In this document: in pieces, positions 34,498 to 43,135 of the stretch
Position numbering within the stretch: the first letter of the stretch is position 1
How the letters are laid out: each line of letters opens with the position of its first letter
NCBI GenBank assembly: GCA_964395665.1
Contig: CAYNDH010000003.1
Coordinates: 14,797 to 78,796, forward strand
DNA from: JAEZAF01 sp964395665
Lineage (GTDB): Bacteria; Chloroflexota; Anaerolineae; Aggregatilineales; Phototrophicaceae
Direction of reading: 5' to 3'
Length of the DNA stretch: 64,000 nucleotides
Position numbers and translations under genes: made by a program
Notes under the pieces: model-generated
Databases searched by the model: none
What the model saw: the letters and a program-made list of their open reading frames with translations, nothing else
What the model was told of the DNA's origin: nothing

Positions 34498-36280
34498 GTG
34501 ACTGTTCCGCGCCAGTTACACAGGCTGTTAAAGCCAATACTGCTGAGTTTGATGCTCGGCCTGATGCTGATTCCGCTTCTGATTATGGACGGACAGCAGC
34601 AGTCCGTCCACGCTCAGGACGATGTGCCCACCCTCACGCCGACACCGACACGTAATACGCTGCTCGTGACAGATGCGTTTGTCCGCAGCGGCCCAGGCAA
34701 TGCATATGTGGAAGTCGGGCGCGTCACACCAGAGTCAGTGCTGGTGGCATTAAATCAGAGTGAAGACGGGCTGTGGGTGCTGATTCGCTATCATCGCGGG
34801 TTCGGCTGGCTGCGGCGCGATCTCGCTTACTGGGTCGTGAATATTGATACGCTGCCGGTCCTGAGTACCGCCCAGTTGACACCGACCGTCCCCACCGGAC
34901 AGCCAACTGCGACGGCTTTCTTCCCAACATCCACTCCCACTGGCGACTATATCAATGTGAACGCCAACAGTGCGTACGTCCGTGCTGGGCCGGGACGCAC
35001 CTATCTGCGCCTTGGACAGCTCTACAGCGGCGATCCGCTTGAGCCTGTCAGCCGGAATACCGATACCACCTGGATTATGATCCGCTTTGATGACGGCTTC
35101 GGCTGGATCAATCGCAGTCTGGGTGTATGGACAACCGATCTTGAGGCATTACCGGTCATGGTCCCGCTGAGGCTCACACCATCAGCGACCTTTACGCCAT
35201 CGCTGACGCCGTCTGCCACAGAGACGGCAACGCTGACGNNNNNNNNNNNNNNNNNNNNNNNNNNNNNNNNNNNNNNNNNNNNNNNNNNNNNNNNNNNNNN
35301 NNNNNNNNNNNNNNNNNNNNNNNNNNNNNNNNNNNNNNGAGACGCCATCGGAGACAGCTACAGAAACACAGACCACGACGCCGGACGCGACTGACACTAC
35401 TGTACCGACTCTCACGGCGCGCAGTCCGCTGATTGTGGCTTCTCCATCGGATACGCCGACACCATCAGAAACTGAAGAGCTTGCATCCACACTGGACAGC
35501 GCTTCCGTTCGTGCCACATCAGCAGCCATCGCAACGGGCATCGCCGCAACCACCGAAACTGATGCTGCGCAGGTGGCTGCACAGGTCCCCACACTGACGG
35601 ACATCCCCACGGATGTGCTAACAGAAGATGTGCCAACAGAAGACGCGCCAACAGAAGACGCGCCGACCGCAGAGGTGACTGAAACCGCTGAGCCAGTTAA
35701 AACGGCTGAGGCCACCGAAGAGACTGGCGACATCATCCTGCCGGGGACTGCGTCGGTTGTGACGACGGATGCCCCCGAAGTACCCTCTTCGACACCACCG
35801 GCTGGCGTGCCAGACACCGGCGATGCAGTTGGTGATGCCGGACGCTTCCCAACGGAAGCGGTGGTTGGCGGAGCGGCCCTGCTGCTGATTCTGGGTTATG
35901 TCGCGCTTTATCTGCGTGGGTTGAGCACCGTCAACCGCTATGCAAACGGCTTTGTGATCGATCAGTGTCCGGTCTGCCGACGCGGTGAACTGATTGTGGA
36001 CACCAATCCCAAACGCACCTTCGGCATTCCCGGCGCACGCCGGACAATTCGCTGCACCAACTGCCGTTCGGTGCTGCGCGAAATCGGCGATCACCGCTGG
36101 CGCTATGCCGTAGACCGCATGGAGAATATCCCGCTCTATGACCGGCTCAATAACCGCGAAGTCGATGAAGAGACGCTCCGGTTGCTGCTGGAAAACCCTG
36201 TAGGCGGCAGCACATCCGCCGCGCAGCTTGACTTTATCGATGAGCGCGACGATCGCCCCGATCAGACTCCGTCATCGTAA
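34498..36280 (+). CDS. SH3b-domain membrane protein with C-terminal zinc ribbon (interrupted by an assembly gap)
   Basis: One gene split by 100 N at 35239-35338. GTG 34498 starts a signal/anchor helix, then two SH3b domains (VTDAFVRSGPGNAYVEVGRV and VNANSAYVRAGPGRTYLRLG), each about 60 residues, then a Ser/Thr/Pro-rich stretch that enters the gap. After the gap the same composition continues in a frame offset by one (ETPSETATET), followed by more low complexity, a membrane helix (AALLLILGYVALYLRGL) and a cytoplasmic tail with two zinc-knuckle pairs, CPVC and CTNC, 33 residues apart. The frame offset is explained by the arbitrary gap length. It probably senses or binds cell wall outside and signals inside; function unknown. 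Confidence 0.75.
35239..35338. other. Assembly gap (100 N)
   Basis: Exactly 100 undetermined bases inside a repetitive Thr/Ser/Pro-coding stretch. True length and sequence are unknown. Confidence 0.98.
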
Positions 36281-36291
36281 GCGGGTGTGCC

Positions 36292-37209
36292 ATGGCATGG
36301 GTTGAATGTGTACCGAATTTCAGTGAAGGCCGACGACCGGATGTCATTCAGGCGATTGTTGACGCGATCACTTCCGCCGATGTGCATCTGCTTGATGTCA
36401 GCAGCGACTCGGATCACAATCGTACGGTTGTGACCTTCTTTGGCGAACCGGACAACGTGACCGAAGCGGCAGTTCGCGGGATACAGCGTGCAGCCGAGTT
36501 GATCGATCTCGATCAGCATTCCGGTGTTCATCCGCGCATCGGGGCGGCTGATGTCGTCCCACTGATCCCCCTGCGCGACATCAGTCTGGAAGCGTGCGCC
36601 CAGCTTGCCCGATCGCTAGGCAAGCGTATTGCATCCAAACTCGATCTTCCCGTTTACCTGTATGAAGCGGCAGCACTGCACCACGAACGGACCAATCTGG
36701 CCTATATCCGCCGAGACCCTTACGAGCGCCTGAAGGAAACGATCCAGACCGACCCGGACCGACTGCCGGATTATGGCCCATCAGCCCTTGGCAAGGCAGG
36801 CGCGGTAGCGATTGGCGCTCGTGGCCCACTGATCGCATTCAACGCCTATCTGAATACGCCCGATGTCGAGATCGCGCAGGCTGTCGCCCGTAAGGTCAGA
36901 CAATCCGGCGGCGGACTGCCTTATGTCAAGGCGCTTGGGCTGCTGGTTGATGGGCAGGCGCAGGTTTCGATGAATATCATCGACTTCCGCCGGATGCCGC
37001 TGCATACCGTGTTGGAAGCAGTGCGCCATGAGGCTCGTCAGTTAGGGGCCGAAGTCATCCACACGGAGCTGGTCGGCCTGATTCCACAGGCCGCCCTGTT
37101 CGATGCAGCCTTTACCTGTTTACAATTGCCCGCCGCCGCTCGTCAGCTTGTGCTGGAAGATCGCATCGGCGCGGCTGTGAACGATTACCGTCCAATCTCA
37201 TTCGAATAA
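36292..37209 (+). CDS. ftcD: Glutamate formimidoyltransferase
   Basis: 305 residues. It transfers the formimidoyl group from formiminoglutamate (histidine breakdown) to tetrahydrofolate. Recognised by the opening VECVPNFSEGRRPDVI, LDVSSDSDHNRTVVTFFG, the catalytic-His motif HSGVHPRIGAADVVPLIP near 81-98, and GLLVDGQAQVSMNIIDFR near 225-242. It is the transferase half only; no cyclodeaminase domain is fused. It starts 12 bases after the zinc-ribbon gene with GGGTG upstream. No histidine-degradation genes are adjacent. Confidence 0.94.
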   Translation: MAWVECVPNFSEGRRPDVIQAIVDAITSADVHLLDVSSDSDHNRTVVTFFGEPDNVTEAAVRGIQRAAELIDLDQHSGVHPRIGAADVVPLIPLRDISLEACAQLARSLGKRIASKLDLPVYLYEAAALHHERTNLAYIRRDPYERLKETIQTDPDRLPDYGPSALGKAGAVAIGARGPLIAFNAYLNTPDVEIAQAVARKVRQSGGGLPYVKALGLLVDGQAQVSMNIIDFRRMPLHTVLEAVRHEARQLGAEVIHTELVGLIPQAALFDAAFTCLQLPAAARQLVLEDRIGAAVNDYRPISFE

Positions 37210-37220
37210 TCTCTTTTCCT

Positions 37221-38246
37221 ATGCGTCTATATGCCGTCCTTGTCTTACTTGGTCTTGTGCTGCTCAGTGCCTGCACCCCGGAAGAACAAACCACCCCATT
37301 TCAGATCACAGTACCCGGTACACAGCGGGCCGCAGCGCTGGCAACAGCAATTCCGACCACAGCCCGTCCGCCGACTGACACCCCAACGCCGACAGCTACG
37401 GCAACCCTGACCCTGACCCCAACCGATACACTGACGCCCACCCAGACCTTCACACCCAGCCCGATCCCGACACTGGCACGGGTTGAGCATTTCTATTTTG
37501 GCCGACCTATCGCACGCAGTGGGATTGACTACATCGACCGCAATTATCCATATGGCAGCACGCAGCTAGGCCGGTATCCGGTGCATTCTGGCGTTGAGTT
37601 TCAGAATCCACGTGGGACACCCGTGCTGGCCGTCGGTGAGGGTGAGGTCTACTATGCCGGAGCGGATGCTGAACGTCAGTTTGGCCCAAAGCTGAATTAT
37701 TACGGCAATCTCGTCATCATCCAGCACAACGTCCCGACACCTGAAGGTGAACCGATCTTCAGTGTTTACGCACATCTGGATCGCATCGGTGTCGAAACCG
37801 GAGACAGCGTTCAGCAGGGGGATCGCGTCGGCACGGTCGGTGGTACGGGGATTGCAATTGGACCGCACCTGCATTTCGAAATCCGCATCGGCGATCCAGA
37901 AGATTTTTATTCCACGCGTAATCCGGAGATGTGGATTTACCCCTATCCATCATTCGGCATGATCGCAGGCAAAGTCACCGACACATCAGGCCGGGTGCTG
38001 CCGGATATTCAGGTCAAGGTGCGTTCTATGAGCAGCAGGGGAAATTGGGACGCCTATTCGTATGAAGGCCAGGAAGCCACGCCGGATTTCCTGTGGGGCG
38101 AGAATTTTACGCTGAGTGATGTGCCGGAAGGCCCCTATCAGGTAATCGTGAGCGATGACAATGGCAAGCGGCTGTTCGAGCAGGAAGTGAGCGTTATCCC
38201 CGGTCGCATTACGTGGGTGGAGATCACCCTTGACCGCCTTCCCTGA
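37221..38246 (+). CDS. M23-family metallopeptidase lipoprotein
   Basis: 341 residues. Lipoprotein signal with LLSAC (Cys18), Thr/Pro-rich linker 20-85, then a LytM/M23 domain at about 110-235: HSGVE (His122, Glu126), VYAHLD (His185), and HLHFE with His216 and His218. Residues 250-341 form a separate beta-sandwich domain (GKVTDTSGRVLPDIQVKV), like carboxypeptidase-regulatory folds. In active LytM enzymes the second zinc ligand is Asp (HxGxD); here it is Glu126. That may preserve metal binding or mark a regulatory, non-catalytic member. Likely a peptidoglycan peptide hydrolase or activator. Its 3' end overlaps the convergent gene by 23 bases. Confidence 0.85.
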   Translation: MRLYAVLVLLGLVLLSACTPEEQTTPFQITVPGTQRAAALATAIPTTARPPTDTPTPTATATLTLTPTDTLTPTQTFTPSPIPTLARVEHFYFGRPIARSGIDYIDRNYPYGSTQLGRYPVHSGVEFQNPRGTPVLAVGEGEVYYAGADAERQFGPKLNYYGNLVIIQHNVPTPEGEPIFSVYAHLDRIGVETGDSVQQGDRVGTVGGTGIAIGPHLHFEIRIGDPEDFYSTRNPEMWIYPYPSFGMIAGKVTDTSGRVLPDIQVKVRSMSSRGNWDAYSYEGQEATPDFLWGENFTLSDVPEGPYQVIVSDDNGKRLFEQEVSVIPGRITWVEITLDRLP

Positions 38247-39063
38247 CCGGAGGCAGTGAGGTCAGGCGGGCATCGGCGGTGCGCACCATCGCGACCATGC
38301 GCGGGATCTCATCAGCGATCACATCGCGGTGGCTGCGCCATTCGAACGGGCTGCCGACACCACCGTATTCGCACGCGACGATCTCCGGCACAGACCAGAC
38401 ACCTGTGCCAAGCTGATCCAGCACCCACCCGAATAATTCCCAGTCATCCTCACGCATCGGCATGTGATCGGTCCGCTTACCGTCAGCGTTATAGCCTAAC
38501 CCGGTGATATGCACTTCACGCAGACGATGCACCGGCAGTTGCGAAATATAAAGGCGCGGATCAATTGCAAGATATTCGGCTGTGCGGCGCGCATGACCAA
38601 TATCCAGCAGCAGGCCGCACCCGCTGGTCTCGATCACCTGCGTGATGACCGCCGGATCGATCGATAACGTCGGCATGACACGCATCGTCTCCGGATATGG
38701 GATATTCTCCGCAATCACGCGATCCGCGCCAAAGTGACCCACCAGCGGCATCACATCCTTCAGGACCAGCGCAATCACAGCTTCCGGATCATCCGGGTCG
38801 GACAGATCTTCAATGCGCGGGACGATATGCGTATTGATGAAACGTGTCCCCGTGCGTGCCAGCCACATCTGGACATCCCGGAGATGCTCCGGCTCCACCC
38901 GATGCCATCCCGCCTGAAATTCGAAGTGGATATAGGCTGGCTTCTGCTTCTGTGCCTGTGGCACGAGATTGTCCCATGGCGGACATTTGTACAGGTCGAT
39001 GTGGATTTTATTCTGACGCAGCAGTTCAGCCGCCTGAGGCGAATAGTTGAGTGCGAATTTCAT
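38224..39063 (-). CDS. DUF692-like TIM-barrel protein, candidate multinuclear iron enzyme
   Basis: 279 residues from ATG 39063, chosen for the AGGA nine bases upstream rather than the longer reading from 39102. It resembles the DUF692/MbnB-TglH family or, more broadly, xylose-isomerase-like barrels. Candidate metal ligands fall in the expected order: NTHI (His79), AENIP (Glu119), LLLDIGHARR (Asp154, His157), REVHITG (His185), TDHMP (Asp199, His200) and the late acidic ACEYGG (Glu232). DUF692 enzymes act on cysteine in small peptides with a partner protein. No partner or short precursor peptide is evident here, so the role is open and an AP-endonuclease-like sugar isomerase is possible. Confidence 0.6.
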   Translation of the reverse strand: MKFALNYSPQAAELLRQNKIHIDLYKCPPWDNLVPQAQKQKPAYIHFEFQAGWHRVEPEHLRDVQMWLARTGTRFINTHIVPRIEDLSDPDDPEAVIALVLKDVMPLVGHFGADRVIAENIPYPETMRVMPTLSIDPAVITQVIETSGCGLLLDIGHARRTAEYLAIDPRLYISQLPVHRLREVHITGLGYNADGKRTDHMPMREDDWELFGWVLDQLGTGVWSVPEIVACEYGGVGSPFEWRSHRDVIADEIPRMVAMVRTADARLTSLPPVREGGQG

Positions 39064-39353
39064 GATGCTTTGTCCTGTTGAGGCGCAAGGGTCAGATCTC
39101 ACAGAGTATTACACCTGAACCACCGCAAAGCCTTAGCATATGTCACACTCACGGCGTCTGAAAAGGTATCGTTATCCGTATTTGAATGGATCAAACGACA
39201 GCGTGATGCCATACTGAGTTCAGCAGGCATTCAACAGGCCGTGTAACAGGTTTATGTTTGAAGATATGCCGGGATAACCTCATGCCGGGACTGGAGATCA
39301 CGTCCCAGCGGCACAGGTATCGTCAGCGAAGCAGATGCGATCCAGCGAAGAAG

Positions 39354-40862
39354 CTATTCCATCACCACGCGGAAGCCGATGGTTCCATAGCGTGATGCAG
39401 GGTTAAGGTAAAAGTGAAACCCTGTACGGGCGCGCTGGGCCACACTGATAAATGACCCACCGCGCACCGCCCGCATGACGTCTGCTTCACCGGGATTAGA
39501 AGCCAGGGCTTTCGTGCCTGCATATTCAGTGTTGCTGCACCATTCCCAGACATTTCCGGCCATATCATAGACACCGAATGGGCTGACACCACCATCATAC
39601 TTGTTGACGGGTGTGGTCCCTTTCAGATTGGACTCTTTAGTATTGGCGCGAGACTTGTCAAAACGGTTGCCCCACGGGTAGAGGCGATCATCATTCCCCT
39701 GTGCTGCCCGCTGCCACTGCTGCTCGGTGGGCAGGGTGACGTATACGCCAGTTTTCTCGCTCAACCACTGACAGAAGGCCATCGCTTCGTACCAGCAAAC
39801 GCCAGAACGTGGATGCTCGCCATGGACCTTTTTCGAATCAATCGGCTGACCGTTCTGGCGGAACCATTCACGAGCGTGAGGGGAGAATTCCCACCATTTC
39901 GGATTGCAGTAGCCGTCCGCAGCATCAGCGAAGATCTGGAACTGTGCATTCGTCACCGGATATTTGCTGATGTGGAAGGAGTCGGCAAAATACGTGATAC
40001 GCCTCTGCTCATGGTCCAGCGTCACTTCGCCGCTGGGGACATCACACCATTCCAGCATCGGCAGCAGGATCGTCGTGCAGATCGACGCCAGCCCGTCAGG
40101 ATCATAATCCGCAAAGTGGGTGCGGAACTTTTCAAAGGCCTTCATGCCCAGATCGCGGGTACGCTTGCGATTCACCAGCGCGACGATGGGGCGATACTCA
40201 CGCTCGGCTTCACGCAGATAAGCCTGTCTTTCCAGCGCTTTCTCTGCATCTGCCAACATCGATTCAATATCGACAAAGCGGGATTCACAGCCCGTAACAC
40301 GTGCATGTTTCAGAAGAAAGACTGCACGATCATATTCAGCGCTTTCCATAGCATCGGCGATATCGTTGATTAACGTCCCCAGATTCACCGGCGGCGATGG
40401 ATCAACATTCTGCACAGGATTTACGGGGCGCATGTAATCCGGCACAGAGACATGCTGCATCTGCGTGTGCATGGCCGACTGTCCCTGACGTTCCGCAATC
40501 AGGATGGAGTTCAGCACCTGCCTGACAGCATCAGCCGTCAGACCATGGCTGAGATCTGCATACTGGATATGAGCCAGTTCAGGCGGGATCGCGGTCCCCA
40601 TATGGATCAGGACAGGGAAGATATGTTTGCCAAGGGAACGCGCAATGTGCATTTCCTTCTGGCAATATTCGGAGCGCACTGAGTCGGGAGACAACAGATA
40701 GACAAGGCCGTCACACCACTGGAGACGGCGCTGGATTTCATCCCACCACTGCTGTCCAGCGTGTAACCGCTTATCGTACCAGACCTCATGAACATCGAGT
40801 GTCTCGACAATCTGCGCACAATAGTGTTTATCTACCCTTGCGTAACTGATGAATAGTTTCAT
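39354..40862 (-). CDS. TIR domain fused to a formylglycine-generating-enzyme-like (SUMF1) domain
   Basis: 502 residues. Residues 1-125 are a TIR domain (MKLFISYARVD, EVWYDKRLHAG, CDGLVYLLSPDSVRSEYCQKE with Glu70 at the NADase position). Residues 160-250 are helical and link to an FGE-sulfatase fold at 278-502 (ISKYPVTNAQFQIF, GVCWYEAMAFCQWLSEKTG, LPTEQQWQRAA, YDMAGNVWEW, RAVRGGSF, YGTIGFRVV). The paired cysteines that follow RGGS in true formylglycine-generating enzymes are missing (FISVAQRART), so the domain is probably a ligand-binding or recognition module. No ribosome-binding site is evident. It is flanked by about 250 bases of empty DNA on one side and about 180 on the other, so it is probably a lone transcription unit. 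Defence or signalling role inferred. Confidence 0.85.
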   Translation of the reverse strand: MKLFISYARVDKHYCAQIVETLDVHEVWYDKRLHAGQQWWDEIQRRLQWCDGLVYLLSPDSVRSEYCQKEMHIARSLGKHIFPVLIHMGTAIPPELAHIQYADLSHGLTADAVRQVLNSILIAERQGQSAMHTQMQHVSVPDYMRPVNPVQNVDPSPPVNLGTLINDIADAMESAEYDRAVFLLKHARVTGCESRFVDIESMLADAEKALERQAYLREAEREYRPIVALVNRKRTRDLGMKAFEKFRTHFADYDPDGLASICTTILLPMLEWCDVPSGEVTLDHEQRRITYFADSFHISKYPVTNAQFQIFADAADGYCNPKWWEFSPHAREWFRQNGQPIDSKKVHGEHPRSGVCWYEAMAFCQWLSEKTGVYVTLPTEQQWQRAAQGNDDRLYPWGNRFDKSRANTKESNLKGTTPVNKYDGGVSPFGVYDMAGNVWEWCSNTEYAGTKALASNPGEADVMRAVRGGSFISVAQRARTGFHFYLNPASRYGTIGFRVVME

Positions 40863-41043
40863 ACTGGTCTGTGATGGTTACTCAAGATACTGTTATGTAC
40901 GAATTGGCGTGTCTGGCAGCGATAAACCATTTCCAAACATTACCATAATCTCACTATAACCCTGGAGTTACATTTCTTGCATAAACGTTACGAAAAAATC
41001 TGAAGTATTTTGGATTTACTTGTTAACGGTGCAAGCGGACATC

Positions 41044-42255
41044 ATGAAAAGCATCATATACCTGTTAGTGGGTTATATAAAGCAATATGCGAGTTTTATC
41101 ATAAGACTTACATTTATTACAGTATTAATTACAGCAATTGCACCGGTTGCGGTGCGAGTCAACTTAATGCCACAGCAGACTGTCGAGAGCAGCCTGCCCC
41201 AACTATGCGTTCATACCCGCCTGATTGACGAAGTGCAGGAATGGGTTATTCAGAAGTCGCTGGTCGATGTACGAGAACTCGGTGCAGCGACGATTGTAGA
41301 ATTTTTCCCATGGGCCTATATTGAACATCAGCAGGGCCAGTATCAGTGGGCGCAGGCAGACCGTATCATCCAGCACGCGCGCAATCAGGGCCTGACGATC
41401 ATCGCCCGCATGGGCCTTGTCCCGGAATGGGCGCGGCCATCCACAGAAGAACGGTTCACAACCTTCAACGAGTTACCCGCCGAAGCCTATGATGATTTTG
41501 CGCACTTTGTCGGGCTGTTTGCAGCACGCTACCGCGACTCTGTGCAGCATATCATCATCTGGAATGAGCCAAATCTGGCCTTCGAGTGGGGCTATCAGCA
41601 GCCAGATCCGGCACGCTATGCCGAACTGCTGTCAGTCGTCTATCCGGAAGTCAGGGCGGCCAATCCTGATGCAGTCGTGCTGGCGGGGGCGCTTGCCCCG
41701 ACGATTGAACCGGCTGGCAGTCCACATGCCCTGAATGACATCCTCTATCTGCAAGGGATGTATGAGGCCGGGGCCGCCCAGTGGTTTGACGCCCTTGCCA
41801 TCCATACTTACGGCTTTACCCACGCAGCCAATGCCGAACCCGCCTTCGATCAACTGAACTTCCGACGGGCGGAGCTGCTGCGCGAGATCATGGTCGAGCA
41901 TGGCGATGAAGATAAACCGGTCTTCATCACCGAAAGCGGCTGGAACGATAACCCGCGCTGGACGCTGGCTGTCAATCCGGCGGAGCGCATTGCGTATACA
42001 CTGAACGCATTTCAATGGATCGAAGATCACTGGGACTGGGCGCAGGCCCTGTGTCTGTGGGCATTCCGCTATCCCCGCCCGACTTACAGCTATCCGGATG
42101 ATTTCACGCTCGTCACATCAGAGTTTCAGTACAAGCCGATTTACTATGAACTTCAGTCCATGGCACGCGGCTGGGATAGTGACGACACCGATCATACCGC
42201 CGGAACCCCCCAACAAGAGGATCAACTGTGGCTGCCCGCCCCTACTACTCCCTAG
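41044..42255 (+). CDS. Membrane-anchored clan-A glycosidase
   Basis: 403 residues from ATG 41044; the TTG 24 bases upstream is possible. One N-terminal membrane helix (about 15-35), then a TIM-barrel glycosidase close to GH39/GH5-type beta-xylosidases: the short IIARMGLVPEWARP segment, HIIIWNEPNL with the acid/base Glu near 175, and PVFITESGWNDNP with the nucleophile Glu near 290. Both catalytic carboxylates are present. It overlaps the next gene (a solute-binding protein) by 28 bases, so the two are translationally coupled. It probably trims extracellular or envelope glycans; substrate unknown. Confidence 0.8.
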   Translation: MKSIIYLLVGYIKQYASFIIRLTFITVLITAIAPVAVRVNLMPQQTVESSLPQLCVHTRLIDEVQEWVIQKSLVDVRELGAATIVEFFPWAYIEHQQGQYQWAQADRIIQHARNQGLTIIARMGLVPEWARPSTEERFTTFNELPAEAYDDFAHFVGLFAARYRDSVQHIIIWNEPNLAFEWGYQQPDPARYAELLSVVYPEVRAANPDAVVLAGALAPTIEPAGSPHALNDILYLQGMYEAGAAQWFDALAIHTYGFTHAANAEPAFDQLNFRRAELLREIMVEHGDEDKPVFITESGWNDNPRWTLAVNPAERIAYTLNAFQWIEDHWDWAQALCLWAFRYPRPTYSYPDDFTLVTSEFQYKPIYYELQSMARGWDSDDTDHTAGTPQQEDQLWLPAPTTP

Positions 42256-43022
42256 CGCGTGCGCTCTTCACCATCGTGATGCTGTGCCTGGTCATGCTGG
42301 TGGCTGTCCGCTGGATCAGCCGACACGGGAATCGTCCGCCGGTAGAGGTGCTGTTCCCTTCTGGCGAACTGGTCATCGCGGTCGATCCCAGTTATCCGCC
42401 GTTCGCCGCCTTCGGTGAAGATAAGCTCTTCGGACTGGATATTGATCTCGGTCAGGCCATCGGACAGCGCGTCGGCCTGCCAGTGCGGTTTGTACCCATG
42501 GGCTACGATGGGCTGTATGACTCCCTTCAGATCGGACAGACCGACATCGTGATTTCCGCCCTGCTGATGGATGGAAACCGGCTCGGAGATGTGCGCTATT
42601 CCCGCTACTATTATGATGACGGACTGGTACTGGTCTCACCTGCTGATCGCCCGAAAGACAGCATGGAAGCCGTCGCCGGAAATCGGCTGGCATATGCTTT
42701 CGGTTCCAACGCGGACGCTGAAGCACGTCAGTGGTTAAGACGCATCGGCCCGTTTGAAACTGCACCCTACGAACTGCCCCGCTATGCACTGGATGCCGTC
42801 CGGTTCGAACAGGCCGATGCCGCGCTGGTCGATGCAACGACTGCAAGGCTGTATTTCAGTGAATATCCCGACTGGGACAGCGGTTACGAGTATGTCACGC
42901 ATTCGCTGTTTGCGATTGCCGTGCGGCGGGATCGTGTCTTTGAATGGGAACTGATCAATCAAACGCTGACCGAGATGTGGGATGACGGCTCACTTGAAGC
43001 GATCGTTGACCACTGGTTGTAG
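42228..43022 (+). CDS. Membrane-anchored extracellular solute-binding protein, family 3
   Basis: 264 residues, GTG 42228 with AAGAGGA upstream. One N-terminal helix (about 8-28) anchors it outside the cell. The rest is a PBPb/SBP_bac_3 domain: ELVIAVDPSYPPFAAFGEDKL, GLDIDLGQAIGQRVGLPV, DGLYDSLQIGQTDIVISAL, QTLTEMWDDGSLEAIVDHWL. The family usually binds polar amino acids, but no permease or ATPase is near, and coupling to a glycosidase gene and proximity to glycosyltransferases suggest a sensory or sugar-related use. No lipobox. Confidence 0.85.
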   Translation: MAARPYYSLARALFTIVMLCLVMLVAVRWISRHGNRPPVEVLFPSGELVIAVDPSYPPFAAFGEDKLFGLDIDLGQAIGQRVGLPVRFVPMGYDGLYDSLQIGQTDIVISALLMDGNRLGDVRYSRYYYDDGLVLVSPADRPKDSMEAVAGNRLAYAFGSNADAEARQWLRRIGPFETAPYELPRYALDAVRFEQADAALVDATTARLYFSEYPDWDSGYEYVTHSLFAIAVRRDRVFEWELINQTLTEMWDDGSLEAIVDHWL

Positions 43023-43098
43023 ATCAGTGATTGTAACCGACGGTTATCACTGTGCGGCCTGAAACCGGATAAAGGCGTGCGGATTCGGCGTGCCGTGT

Positions 43099-43128
43099 CT
43101 GGCAACTACCCTCATCCACGGCTATACT
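43099..43128 (+). promoter_or_regulatory. Promoter of the glycosyltransferase operon, possibly leaderless
   Basis: CTGGCA (43099-43104), 18-base spacer, TATACT (43123-43128). The predicted start falls at or next to the ATG at 43136, and no Shine-Dalgarno is visible, so the first gene could be translated from a leaderless message. Confidence 0.4.
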
Positions 43129-43135
43129 GACCAGC

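Noticed and set aside
34498..36280. A true frameshift or two separate genes
   Set aside because: The offset coincides exactly with 100 N inserted as a gap, and composition continues across it.
39354..40862. Diversity-generating retroelement target (FGE-fold C-terminus)
   Set aside because: Such folds are common targets, but no reverse transcriptase or template repeat is present in the window.
39354..40862. Active formylglycine-generating enzyme for sulfatases
   Set aside because: The required cysteine pair is absent and no sulfatase gene is nearby.
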